This document shows positions 1 through 5,639 of a stretch of 6,856 nucleotides of DNA, piece after piece. Position 1 is the stretch's first letter, and every line of letters starts with the position of its first letter. This DNA comes from Acidobacteriota bacterium (GTDB lineage Bacteria > Acidobacteriota > Vicinamibacteria > Marinacidobacterales > SMYC01), in NCBI GenBank assembly GCA_030598165.1, contig JAUVQL010000049.1:1-6856 (forward strand), read 5' to 3'. The notes beneath the pieces are model-generated. The model saw only the letters and a list, made by a program, of their open reading frames with translations, was not told where the DNA came from and searched no databases. The position numbers were made by a program, and so were the translations under genes.

Positions 1-78
1 TATGTGAGGTGAATGTCAAGATCAAATATTAATAGATACTAAAAGAAAAAAACATATTTCATTTAACTGCTGAGAGCC
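1..78. other. AT-rich gene-free left edge
   Basis: This stretch is about 28% GC by hand count, far below the rest of the window. No open frame of useful length starts here on either strand. On the minus strand the first ATG after the antitoxin stop gives only a few codons (36-62 is a T-rich run on that strand). A TTGACA hexamer lies at 14-19 (minus strand), with its matching -10 position outside the window, so a leftward promoter could begin here. There is no strong GC stem before the T-run, so I do not call a terminator. Confidence 0.5.
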
Positions 79-321
79 CTATCTCAAAAGTTCGTCGAGC
101 GCAGCGTAGAGCGCCGCCTTGACCGAGATATCGATGCGAGCTCCCATCGCGCGCGTCGTCCAATGGAATTCTCGGGGTACCGATTGGCGGCGAACTCGAT
201 GAGCCAAAGCTTCCGCCACGAGCTCGGATACCAGAGCACCAAGCGACTTTCGCTCCTTTTTTCGAATCTCTTGGAGCTCCTCGAGGAGCGGTGTGTCGAG
301 ATTCAACGTCGTTCTGGACAT
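79..321 (-). CDS. VapB-type ribbon-helix-helix antitoxin
   Basis: An 80-residue protein of the ribbon-helix-helix antitoxin class. The N-terminal half has the fold's pattern: a short strand RTTLNLD at residues 3-9 for DNA contact, then two amphipathic helices at about 10-22 and 26-41. The C-terminal tail, with FHWTTRAMGARIDI near residues 52-65 followed by a short helix, matches the toxin-binding tail of VapB proteins that neutralise VapC PIN-domain RNases. Such proteins usually also repress their own operon as dimers. The ATG at 321 is preceded at nine bases by a good -10 box, and no Shine-Dalgarno sequence is visible, so the mRNA may be leaderless or nearly so. VapC normally overlaps or closely follows vapB, but the 78 bases downstream contain no start for it. 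Either this is a solitary antitoxin or the toxin lies further left. The class is fairly sure; pairing with VapC is inferred from the tail. Confidence 0.8.
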   Translation of the reverse strand: MSRTTLNLDTPLLEELQEIRKKERKSLGALVSELVAEALAHRVRRQSVPREFHWTTRAMGARIDISVKAALYAALDELLR

Positions 322-329
322 GATGTTAT

Positions 330-354
330 GATGCTATCAGACAGAGCATCTGAT
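330..354. promoter_or_regulatory. Overlapping inverted repeats, likely antitoxin operator
   Basis: Two perfect 6-bp inverted repeats interlock across the promoter spacer and -10 box. GATGCT (330-335) pairs with AGCATC (345-350) over a 9-base gap, and ATCAGA (336-341) pairs with TCTGAT (349-354) over a 7-base gap. Ribbon-helix-helix antitoxins bind short repeated half-sites at their own promoters, so autorepression is the natural reading. The assignment rests on position and symmetry only. Confidence 0.45.
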
Positions 355-359
355 GTCAA
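331..359 (-). promoter_or_regulatory. Sigma-70-type promoter of the antitoxin gene
   Basis: Read on the minus strand, TTGACA (354-359) and TAGCAT (331-336) are separated by exactly 17 bases. The -35 is a perfect consensus and the -10 matches at four of six positions. The antitoxin ATG begins nine bases after the -10, so transcription would start within or just before the start codon. This also shows that the antitoxin has its own promoter, separate from the large gene upstream. Confidence 0.65.
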
Positions 360-390
360 GCAGGGGAAAAACGAAAGCACATTACCATTG

Positions 391-418
391 TTGATGACTG
401 ATTACTGACGACTGATGA
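391..418. repeat. Four-unit heptamer tandem repeat
   Basis: Four consecutive 7-base units read TTGATGA, CTGATTA, CTGACGA and CTGATGA on the plus strand, close to the consensus CTGAYKA. The array contains the TAA stop (402-404) and the last few codons (about ISRQ) of the large minus-strand protein, so the repeat sets the C-terminal residues of that gene. It is short and imperfect, but the phase is kept over all 28 bases. Confidence 0.6.
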
Positions 419-3400
419 TGATCGGAGCGATATTTTTCTCCCTTACCAAATCATTGAAAGCGACGAGATCTCCGTCGATAACGCCCTGAAGCTCCTCGAG
501 GTGCGAGTCCAGTTCAGGCTTTAGGTCAGCAAAGCGAGCATGAAGGCCGTCAGTGGGCTTGTGTTGCGAGGACACGGTCTGACTCAAGATGCGAATGAGC
601 TGACTGTCCAACCGGGGAGGGAAATTGCTCGTATCCCCGCCGACCTCATTCTTCGTTTGCATCAGTTGTTCTTCGATCGCCGTAAGCTTTCCGATAAGAC
701 TCTCACCAGCGGGAACGATACCTTCCTCTTGGCCTGCCCCCGCCAGCAGATCGATAAGGTTATCGACTTGACCGCGTGTGTGTCTAATCGTTTTGACCGC
801 ATCAAAAAGCTCGGTGACCTTGTCACGGATCTCGACGGCCAAATCGAACTGCTCCTGGAAATCGCTTTGAGTCGTCGCGAAACGAGGGTCTTTTTTCACG
901 TCAAATGAACGCGTCTGTGTCCATTCGCCAATCCTAAGCCTTACCTGGTAGGTCCCGGGTACTGCAAAGGGCCCGGTGTTCCTGCCGAACCAAAAGGCAT
1001 CGTCCACGACATCGGCTTGGGGGTACTTCAGATTCCAGATAAAGCGGTTCATTCCTTTCTCAACGGGTACTCTTCCCTCCCCCTTGCTCGAGAACGTCCG
1101 GATGAGGTTCCCATTCGACTCCAGGAGCTCGATCTCGATGCCCTCATCCGGTACTTCTGCCAGGTAGTAGTAGACGGCAAAACCGCCCCGACGGTACGCG
1201 TCCTTCGAATCAAAAAGGTAAGCACTCGACTTTGCCATCTCCTCATCAATTTGATGAAGTGGGGTGATATCATCGAGAATCCAGAAAGACCGGCCGTGAG
1301 TTGCCACGACGAGGTCGCTTTCTTTGAGCACCATATCGGCGATTTGCACGACGGGAAGGTTCAACTGCAGGGACTGCCAGCTATTTCCGTCATCAAAGGA
1401 AACGTACATACCAAACTCGGTGCCCGCATACAGGAGTCCTTCACGAAACGGATCTTCTCGTACCACCCTTACGAAGTGATGAGGCGGAATGCCATTCTTG
1501 CCGTCCGTTAACAGGGTCCAGCTTTTCCCGTAATCATGGGTTCGGTAGATGTAAGGCATGAAATCATCGAGTCGGTATCGCTGTACGGCGATGAAAGCCC
1601 GGCCCGGGTCGTGGGGGGAAAGCTCAATCATGTTCACCGTCGCCCACTCGGGTATCCCCTCCGGGGTTATGTTCTCCCAGGTCGCGCCGCCGTCTTGTGA
1701 AATGTGCACCAGACCGTCATCGGTGCCGGCCCACAGCAGTCCCGCTTTGAGCGGAGATTCCTCGAACGCGAATACCGTGCAGTAGGTTTCCGGCCCGGTG
1801 TGATCCTTGATGATCGGACCGCCGGATGGCCCTTGTTTGCTCTTGTCGTTCGTCGTCAGATCGGGGCTGATGATCTCCCAACTCTGGCCTTCGTTGGTGG
1901 ATTTATGGACATACTGGGAAGCGTGATAGAGGATGTTCGGGTCATGAGGCGAGACGCGGATAGGAGCGTTCATCTGGAACCGGTACTTCAGAACTTCGGC
2001 GGGCAGCCCTTCCGCGAGCTCGGGATAGGCTTCGATGTCTCTTACGTCACCGGTCTGGTGGTCATACCTGGTGATTTGCCCCTCGTATTCACCGGAGTAA
2101 ACAATGTTGGCGTTCTCCGGATGCACCCAAGTGTGTCCCTGCTCCCCACCGCCGACCTCATACATATCGGGTACGACTCTCCGGCGCTCGACTTGGCTGG
2201 GGACGGAAATTGTGGAGTTGTCCTGTTGGTTGCCATAGACCCGGTAGGGATACTGATTGTCCGTGGTGACGCGGTAAAACTCAGCCGTTGGCTGATTCAT
2301 CTGGGTTGACCAGGTCTTACCACCATTGAACGACACGGCGCCACCGCCATCGTTTCCGCTGATCATGACCCGCGGATTGTCGGGATTGACCCACAAGTCA
2401 TGGAAGTCCCCGTGGGTTCCGGTAATCTCTTCATATGTCTTTCCGCCGTCGATCGATTTGTAGAAATCCATGTTCATGACGTAGACGGTGTTCTCATCGA
2501 CCGGGTCGGCCACGATATGCGTAAAGTAAAAGGCTCGGGTTATCAGCTTTCGATCATTGCTGACACGGATGAATGCCTCGCCTCCGTTGTCCGAGCGATA
2601 CACTCCTCCACCATCATCGGCTTCGATATTGACATAGACCTTTTCCGAATCGGCGGGAGAGACGGCAATCCCTGCCTTTCCCTTGAGACCCTGGGGAAGA
2701 CCGTTTGTGAGCTCCAACCACGACTCACCCCCGTCGGTGCTCTTGTAGACGCCGCTATCCTCACCGCCACTGATCAACATCCAGGGCTTGCGGACCACTT
2801 GATAGATGGCAGCAAAGAGAACCCGCGGGTTATGGATATCCATGGCCAAATCGACGGCGCCGGCCCTATCGCTGACGTAAAGTATCTTTTCCCAGGTGCT
2901 CCCCCCATCTCGAGTACGATATACGCCCCTGTCTTCATTGGTACCAAAGGCGTGCCCCAGAACCGCCACATAAGCCAGGTCGGGATTTTTGGGATGGATA
3001 CGAATTCGGCCTATTTGCCCGGAGCTCTCGAGACCGATATGCTCCCAAGTCTTGCCGGCATCCTTGGATTTATAGATCCCTACCCCGGTTTGAACATTGC
3101 CCCGCAGGTTCGTTTCACCAGTCCCGGCGTAGATGACATTGGGATCAGACTCGGCTACCGCAACGGCTCCAATGGAACCGGCCTTGAAATAGCCGTCGGA
3201 AATGTTCTCCCAGGTTGTACCGGCATCGGTGGTCTTCCAGACGCCGCCTCCAGAAGTTCCCATATAAAAGGTGAACGGCTGCCCGCGCACGCCGGTTACG
3301 GTTGGAGCACGTCCCCCTCGGTGCGGACCGATCAGGCGGTACTCGAGCGCCTGGTACAAGGCGGGGTCGAAAGCCGGACGGCTTGTCTGGTTGCGGCCTT

Positions 3401-3491
3401 GAGCGTTCACCACGGCGGATGTGCCCGGCCCCAGGCAGAGGAGCGCGGCTATGACAAGCGGATATGATGTCTTGATTTCGAGTCTTCTCAT
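402..3491 (-). CDS. Exported VPS10/sortilin-like Asp-box propeller protein
   Basis: A 1029-residue secreted protein. Residues 1-31 form a signal peptide (MRRLEIK, a hydrophobic core, then a cut near VNAQG). The body carries about eleven Asp-box (BNR) motifs of the S/T-x-D-x-G-x-T/S-W type, near residues 86, 141, 192, 250, 299, 345, 387, 530, 598, 650 and 698, the repeat that builds sortilin/VPS10 and sialidase-type beta-propellers. A typical family stretch, HGRSFWILDDI, ends the propeller at 732-742. A beta-rich, Ig-like segment (about 775-866) and a helical tail (about 875-1010) follow. The length fits the roughly 1000-1100 residue bacterial VPS10-domain proteins. Databases often label these glycosyl hydrolases, but no catalytic residues are evident and the substrate is unknown. 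A binding or scaffold role outside the inner membrane is inferred. The start is supported by AGGGA (3500-3504) eight bases upstream. There is no clear terminator after the stop. Confidence 0.9.
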   Translation of the reverse strand: MRRLEIKTSYPLVIAALLCLGPGTSAVVNAQGRNQTSRPAFDPALYQALEYRLIGPHRGGRAPTVTGVRGQPFTFYMGTSGGGVWKTTDAGTTWENISDGYFKAGSIGAVAVAESDPNVIYAGTGETNLRGNVQTGVGIYKSKDAGKTWEHIGLESSGQIGRIRIHPKNPDLAYVAVLGHAFGTNEDRGVYRTRDGGSTWEKILYVSDRAGAVDLAMDIHNPRVLFAAIYQVVRKPWMLISGGEDSGVYKSTDGGESWLELTNGLPQGLKGKAGIAVSPADSEKVYVNIEADDGGGVYRSDNGGEAFIRVSNDRKLITRAFYFTHIVADPVDENTVYVMNMDFYKSIDGGKTYEEITGTHGDFHDLWVNPDNPRVMISGNDGGGAVSFNGGKTWSTQMNQPTAEFYRVTTDNQYPYRVYGNQQDNSTISVPSQVERRRVVPDMYEVGGGEQGHTWVHPENANIVYSGEYEGQITRYDHQTGDVRDIEAYPELAEGLPAEVLKYRFQMNAPIRVSPHDPNILYHASQYVHKSTNEGQSWEIISPDLTTNDKSKQGPSGGPIIKDHTGPETYCTVFAFEESPLKAGLLWAGTDDGLVHISQDGGATWENITPEGIPEWATVNMIELSPHDPGRAFIAVQRYRLDDFMPYIYRTHDYGKSWTLLTDGKNGIPPHHFVRVVREDPFREGLLYAGTEFGMYVSFDDGNSWQSLQLNLPVVQIADMVLKESDLVVATHGRSFWILDDITPLHQIDEEMAKSSAYLFDSKDAYRRGGFAVYYYLAEVPDEGIEIELLESNGNLIRTFSSKGEGRVPVEKGMNRFIWNLKYPQADVVDDAFWFGRNTGPFAVPGTYQVRLRIGEWTQTRSFDVKKDPRFATTQSDFQEQFDLAVEIRDKVTELFDAVKTIRHTRGQVDNLIDLLAGAGQEEGIVPAGESLIGKLTAIEEQLMQTKNEVGGDTSNFPPRLDSQLIRILSQTVSSQHKPTDGLHARFADLKPELDSHLEELQGVIDGDLVAFNDLVREKNIAPIIISRQ

Positions 3492-3492
3492 G

Positions 3493-3612
3493 TCACCATT
3501 CCCTTTTGTTTAGTGCTCCGCGAAACCTCCATCTCCAGCAGGAGGCCTCGGTAGCGGAGGCAAGGCCGCCGAGAGCAAGGACGGCAAGGAGGATTCTGTA
3601 TAGGAACCGCAT
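3493..3612 (-). CDS. Possible 39-residue signal-peptide small protein
   Basis: An unrecognised small frame whose product starts like a secreted protein: basic MRFLYR, hydrophobic ILLAVLALGGLA, then a small-residue cleavage region near ASA/TEA. The remaining tail, SCWRWRFRGALNKREW, is rich in Trp and Arg. Its TGA stop is one base from the ATG of the large Asp-box protein, so translational coupling is possible. Against it, its own ATG lacks a well-placed Shine-Dalgarno. A perfect GGAGG (3631-3635) instead sits 4 bases before another ATG at 3626, whose 38-codon frame ends at 3510 and does not look like protein. Either frame could act as a leader for the downstream gene, or the frame may be the eroded start of a lost secreted gene. 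A weak promoter (ATGACC, 18 bases, TATACA, minus strand, 3597-3626) also lies here. Treat as tentative. Confidence 0.35.
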   Translation of the reverse strand: MRFLYRILLAVLALGGLASATEASCWRWRFRGALNKREW

Positions 3613-3651
3613 CTGGCGAGGGTCATTTTACCTCCGACCAGGAGCAATGAG

Positions 3652-3921
3652 CTAGGCAGCAAGAAGCGGTGCGAGATCGGATTCTTTGAGGGGCTCGAGC
3701 CCGTACTCTTTGAGGATGTTATTAACGGCGTCGAGAGTAACCATGCTTGGAGCGGTGAGCTCGATCCCAATAAGTTTGCCTTCCTTGTTGACATCGAGAA
3801 TCATCCCTGGTTCGACGCGACGGCATTTGTGTCTCTTCTCATTGGGTTTGCTCGGGAGATACAGGTAGGCCACATAGGGGCGGCCCTCACGATACGTGAC
3901 TTCCAGATAGATTTGTTTCAT
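3652..3921 (-). CDS. DUF2283 family protein, partner of a DUF4258-like gene
   Basis: An 89-residue protein that I recognise as DUF2283-like from its central core: MILDVNKEGKLIGIELTAPS at about residues 40-59, the family's strand-turn-strand with D-x-x-G-x-x-x-G-I-E-x. It begins MKQIYLEVTYREG and ends in the acidic DLAPLLAA tail. There is no signal peptide or membrane segment, so it should be cytoplasmic. The frame stays open upstream to 4137, but that extension is only an out-of-frame reading of the neighbouring gene. The ATG at 3921, two bases after that neighbour's stop, is the sensible start, implying translational coupling. From memory, DUF4258 and DUF2283 genes are often adjacent and have been proposed as toxin-antitoxin-like pairs. 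The biochemical role of this family is not established. The family call is fairly sure; the antitoxin role is inference. Confidence 0.82.
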   Translation of the reverse strand: MKQIYLEVTYREGRPYVAYLYLPSKPNEKRHKCRRVEPGMILDVNKEGKLIGIELTAPSMVTLDAVNNILKEYGLEPLKESDLAPLLAA

Positions 3922-3923
3922 TC

Positions 3924-4198
3924 TCAGTCCCAAACGTCGTAAGCTGTGACGACGACTAGAATCTGGCTTTCCGGAATAGGCTCTACAATGACCTCCCAAG
4001 GTTGTCCTTGATACCGGGTTTCGATCACCCAGCGACCTTCCTCGATGTCGCGGTGGTAACCTTTCGCATGTTCCATCATACGACGCAGTCGATTTCCGTG
4101 AAATCCCGTCGACCCATCCTTTTGTACACGTGGTCAATGACCTCGAGCTTCCAGTCCCACCACGGTGGCCACTGTCTTTGCCTACGCTTCGCTACCAA
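3924..4198 (-). pseudogene. Frameshifted DUF4258-like gene
   Basis: Two reading frames together encode one small protein. The upstream part, starting at TTG 4198 with GGAG (4205-4208) six bases before it, includes WPPWWDWKLEVIDHVYKR and continues to GRRDFTEID. The downstream part (from 4079) reads RRMMEHAKGYHRD, then GRWVIETRYQGQPWEVIVEP and LVVVTAYDVWD. Restoring one base near 4085-4092 (GACCTGCGT instead of GACTGCGT) joins them as EID-LRRMMEHA, giving about 90 residues. DUF4258 proteins are thought to have a RelE/BrnT-like fold and would be the toxin-like partner of the DUF2283 protein encoded two bases downstream. As written, the first frame ends at TGA 4078-4076, which overlaps an ATG at 4079, so two fragments could be made in coupled fashion. 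Alternatives are a sequencing or assembly error or programmed frameshifting. The family call is from motif memory. Confidence 0.65.
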
Positions 4199-4262
4199 CG
4201 CTCGCTCCGTTACGGGTCGATCCTATCCTTATAAAGACGAAAAAAACACAGATTTCCTCCCT

Positions 4263-4403
4263 TTATAGAGCTTTTCGCTTGGATGCTTCTTGCCCAAGAC
4301 ACCCTTTAGATCCTCGACGCAGACCCGGAACCGGTCCCGAGCTCGCAGAGGCAATCCCAACGCTCAGAATGAGAAAAGTGATTCCGAAATATCTACGGTT
4401 CAT
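4263..4403 (-). CDS. Short exported protein of unknown function
   Basis: A 46-residue frame that I do not recognise. It opens MNRRYFGITFLILSVGIASA, a good Sec signal peptide with an AxA-like end, followed by a polar, basic tail. Translation initiation is well supported: GGGGGAGA lies about seven bases before the ATG at 4403. The tail is doubtful. In the +1 frame the same DNA reads more like protein, through DRFRVCVEDLKGVLGKK and on to a stop at 4229-4231. The gene may therefore have lost a base after the signal peptide, or be a remnant. It is divergent from pgsB, and its stop is 64 bases before the start of the broken DUF4258-like gene on the same strand, so co-transcription is possible. It has no cysteine placed as in a lipobox. 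Moderate confidence that something starts here, low that this exact product is functional. Confidence 0.4.
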   Translation of the reverse strand: MNRRYFGITFLILSVGIASASSGPVPGLRRGSKGCLGQEASKRKAL

Positions 4404-4420
4404 CCTATATTCTCCCCCAG

Positions 4421-4450
4421 TTGATTCCCCCACCAGACCCACACTACGAT
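4421..4450 (+). promoter_or_regulatory. Candidate promoter for the pgsBCW operon
   Basis: TTGATT (4421-4426) and TACGAT (4445-4450) are spaced by 18 bases, each matching four of six consensus positions. Transcription would start near 4457, giving a leader of about 20 bases that contains the GGAGG ribosome site of pgsB. The match is only fair, but the location in the divergent gap is right. Confidence 0.3.
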
Positions 4451-4452
4451 CG

Positions 4453-4476
4453 GCATCCATCAATGGAGGCATGTCA
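4453..4476 (+). promoter_or_regulatory. Ribosome-binding site (and small hairpin) that places the pgsB start
   Basis: GGAGG at 4465-4469 is followed after six bases by ATT at 4476, in frame with pgsB. No ATG, GTG or TTG stands at a usable distance in that frame. The same bases can pair: GC-A-TCCA (4453-4459) with TGGA-G-GC (4464-4470) around a TCAA loop with one mismatch, which would mask the Shine-Dalgarno in the mRNA. Confidence 0.5.
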
Positions 4477-5639
4477 TTAGGGAGCTGCTCGTAACCGGCG
4501 GGTGTCTAGGCTTTTTCGTACTGTATCTACTTGTGGAGCAACTGCTGCTTGCCAACCGAAGAAGGCGAATTCCGCTACGAATCGCGGTCACCGGGACGAG
4601 AGGCAAGTCGAGTGTGGTACGGCTCGTCACCGCTGCCATGCGCGAGGCGGGCTTCAAGGTAGTCGCTAAGACCACGGGCTCTCGACCCGTCATCATCTAC
4701 CCGGACGGAAGTGAAAGGGAGATTCGAAGAATAGGTCCGGCGTCGATATTGGAAGGACATCATCTCCTCAAAACTGCGGCAGACAGCGGTGCTCGAGCAC
4801 TCGTCGCCGAAATGATGAGCATCCATCCCGAGTCGTCTTTTGTCGAGGCCGCCAAGATCCTCAAACCCCAGGTTCTCACCATCACCAATGTCCGTGTGGA
4901 CCACGTGGCTCAAATGGGCTCGTCCCGCGATAGTGTCGCGAAGTGTCTAGCCACTGCGATTTCGAATGACATGACCGTTCTAGTGCCTGACGAAGAGTGC
5001 TTCCCTGTTTTTGAAGCGCTCACTGAAAAGCACGGTTCCCAGCTCATTCGAGTATCAACAAACCGTGAGAACGAAGACCACAATCCACCGCCCTTCGAGA
5101 TCGAGGAAAACCGGCGGCTGGCCCTTGCCCTAACCGATCATTTGGGGATCGAGCGCGAGACCGCCATTCGTGGAATGACCAAAGCTCAGCCCGACCTCGG
5201 CGCCCCTAAAGTGTGGTCCATGGACCTTGGATCGCCACCTACTCGCTGGCAAACCGTGAGTCTTTTTGCTGCCAATGACCCTGAATCCACTCGAAAGGTA
5301 CTGAGCTACATTATGGAGAAAGGCGTTGCCGCGGCGACGCCCATTGTGGGGCTGCTCAGTTTGAGACGCGATCGCGGAGACCGAACGCTTCAGTGGGTAG
5401 AGGCGATAAAGAAGGATAGGTTTCCGGAATTGAAACAACTCTTCGTCATTGGCGATCACGCTTCCGTCGCTGCAAAAAAGCTTCGCGCTCACGTGCTCCG
5501 GGGGCGTACTCCCGAGAGGATCATGGAGGAGATTTCCCGTGAGGTTTCGGAGAGCGCCACGCTCGTGGGCATGGGCAATATGGGGGGTATCGGAAAAGAA
5601 CTGGTCTCTTACTGGAGCCGGGAGGGAGATCAGATTTGA
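4476..5639 (+). CDS. pgsB: Poly-gamma-glutamate synthase subunit PgsB/CapB
   Basis: The ATP-dependent amide ligase of poly-gamma-glutamate synthesis, related to Mur ligases: it adds glutamate to the chain through a gamma-carboxyl phosphate. With the ATT start the product is 387 residues, close to the 393 of Bacillus PgsB. Order: membrane anchor at about 4-26 followed by basic NRRRR; P-loop VTGTRGKSS (38-46); EMMSIHP (112-118); TNVRVDHVAQMG (137-148), the Mur-like metal/nucleotide loop; FAANDPEST (264-272); LRRDRGDRTLQW (296-307); and GMGNMGGIG (365-373). All align from memory with Bacillus PgsB. A conventional start is GTG at 4533, but that codon has no ribosome site and would cut away most of the membrane segment, while the frame upstream encodes exactly that segment and has GGAGG six bases before ATT. 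ATT may be a rare start, a mutated ATG, or a base error. First gene of a tight operon with pgsC and a pgsW-like gene. Confidence 0.93.
   Translation: MRELLVTGGCLGFFVLYLLVEQLLLANRRRRIPLRIAVTGTRGKSSVVRLVTAAMREAGFKVVAKTTGSRPVIIYPDGSEREIRRIGPASILEGHHLLKTAADSGARALVAEMMSIHPESSFVEAAKILKPQVLTITNVRVDHVAQMGSSRDSVAKCLATAISNDMTVLVPDEECFPVFEALTEKHGSQLIRVSTNRENEDHNPPPFEIEENRRLALALTDHLGIERETAIRGMTKAQPDLGAPKVWSMDLGSPPTRWQTVSLFAANDPESTRKVLSYIMEKGVAAATPIVGLLSLRRDRGDRTLQWVEAIKKDRFPELKQLFVIGDHASVAAKKLRAHVLRGRTPERIMEEISREVSESATLVGMGNMGGIGKELVSYWSREGDQI
5621..5638 (+). promoter_or_regulatory. Ribosome-binding site fixing the TTG start of pgsC
   Basis: GGAGGGAG (5621-5628) lies seven bases before TTG (5636-5638). 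This TTG overlaps the pgsB stop as TTGA, so pgsC is read by coupled re-initiation. No in-frame ATG is nearby, so the uncommon TTG is the start. Confidence 0.7.

Noticed and set aside
163..408. Plus-strand frame opposite the antitoxin
   Set aside because: Shadow of the ribbon-helix-helix gene and its promoter.
1704..2309. Plus-strand 201-codon frame
   Set aside because: Antisense shadow of the same Asp-box gene.
2400..3467. Long plus-strand open frame (355 codons) opposite the Asp-box gene
   Set aside because: It is the antisense shadow of a strongly recognisable gene with repeated Asp-box motifs; its product has no family features or ribosome site.
3541..3562. GCCTC/GAGGC hairpin as a terminator after the DUF2283 gene
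   Set aside because: The stem is short, there is no U-run after it, and it lies inside the small signal-peptide frame.
3652..4137. 161-codon version of the DUF2283 gene
   Set aside because: The first 72 codons read the DUF4258-like coding region out of frame; protein similarity begins at the ATG at 3921.
4326..4339. Imperfect palindrome CGGAACCGGTCCCG
   Set aside because: Only 14 bases with one mismatch pair, inside a small reading frame and with no second copy in the window.
4165..4494. Plus-strand frame across the divergent region
   Set aside because: Composition is not protein-like, it has no ribosome site and it runs antisense to two minus-strand genes; its last codons only matter as the out-of-frame ATG near the pgsB start.
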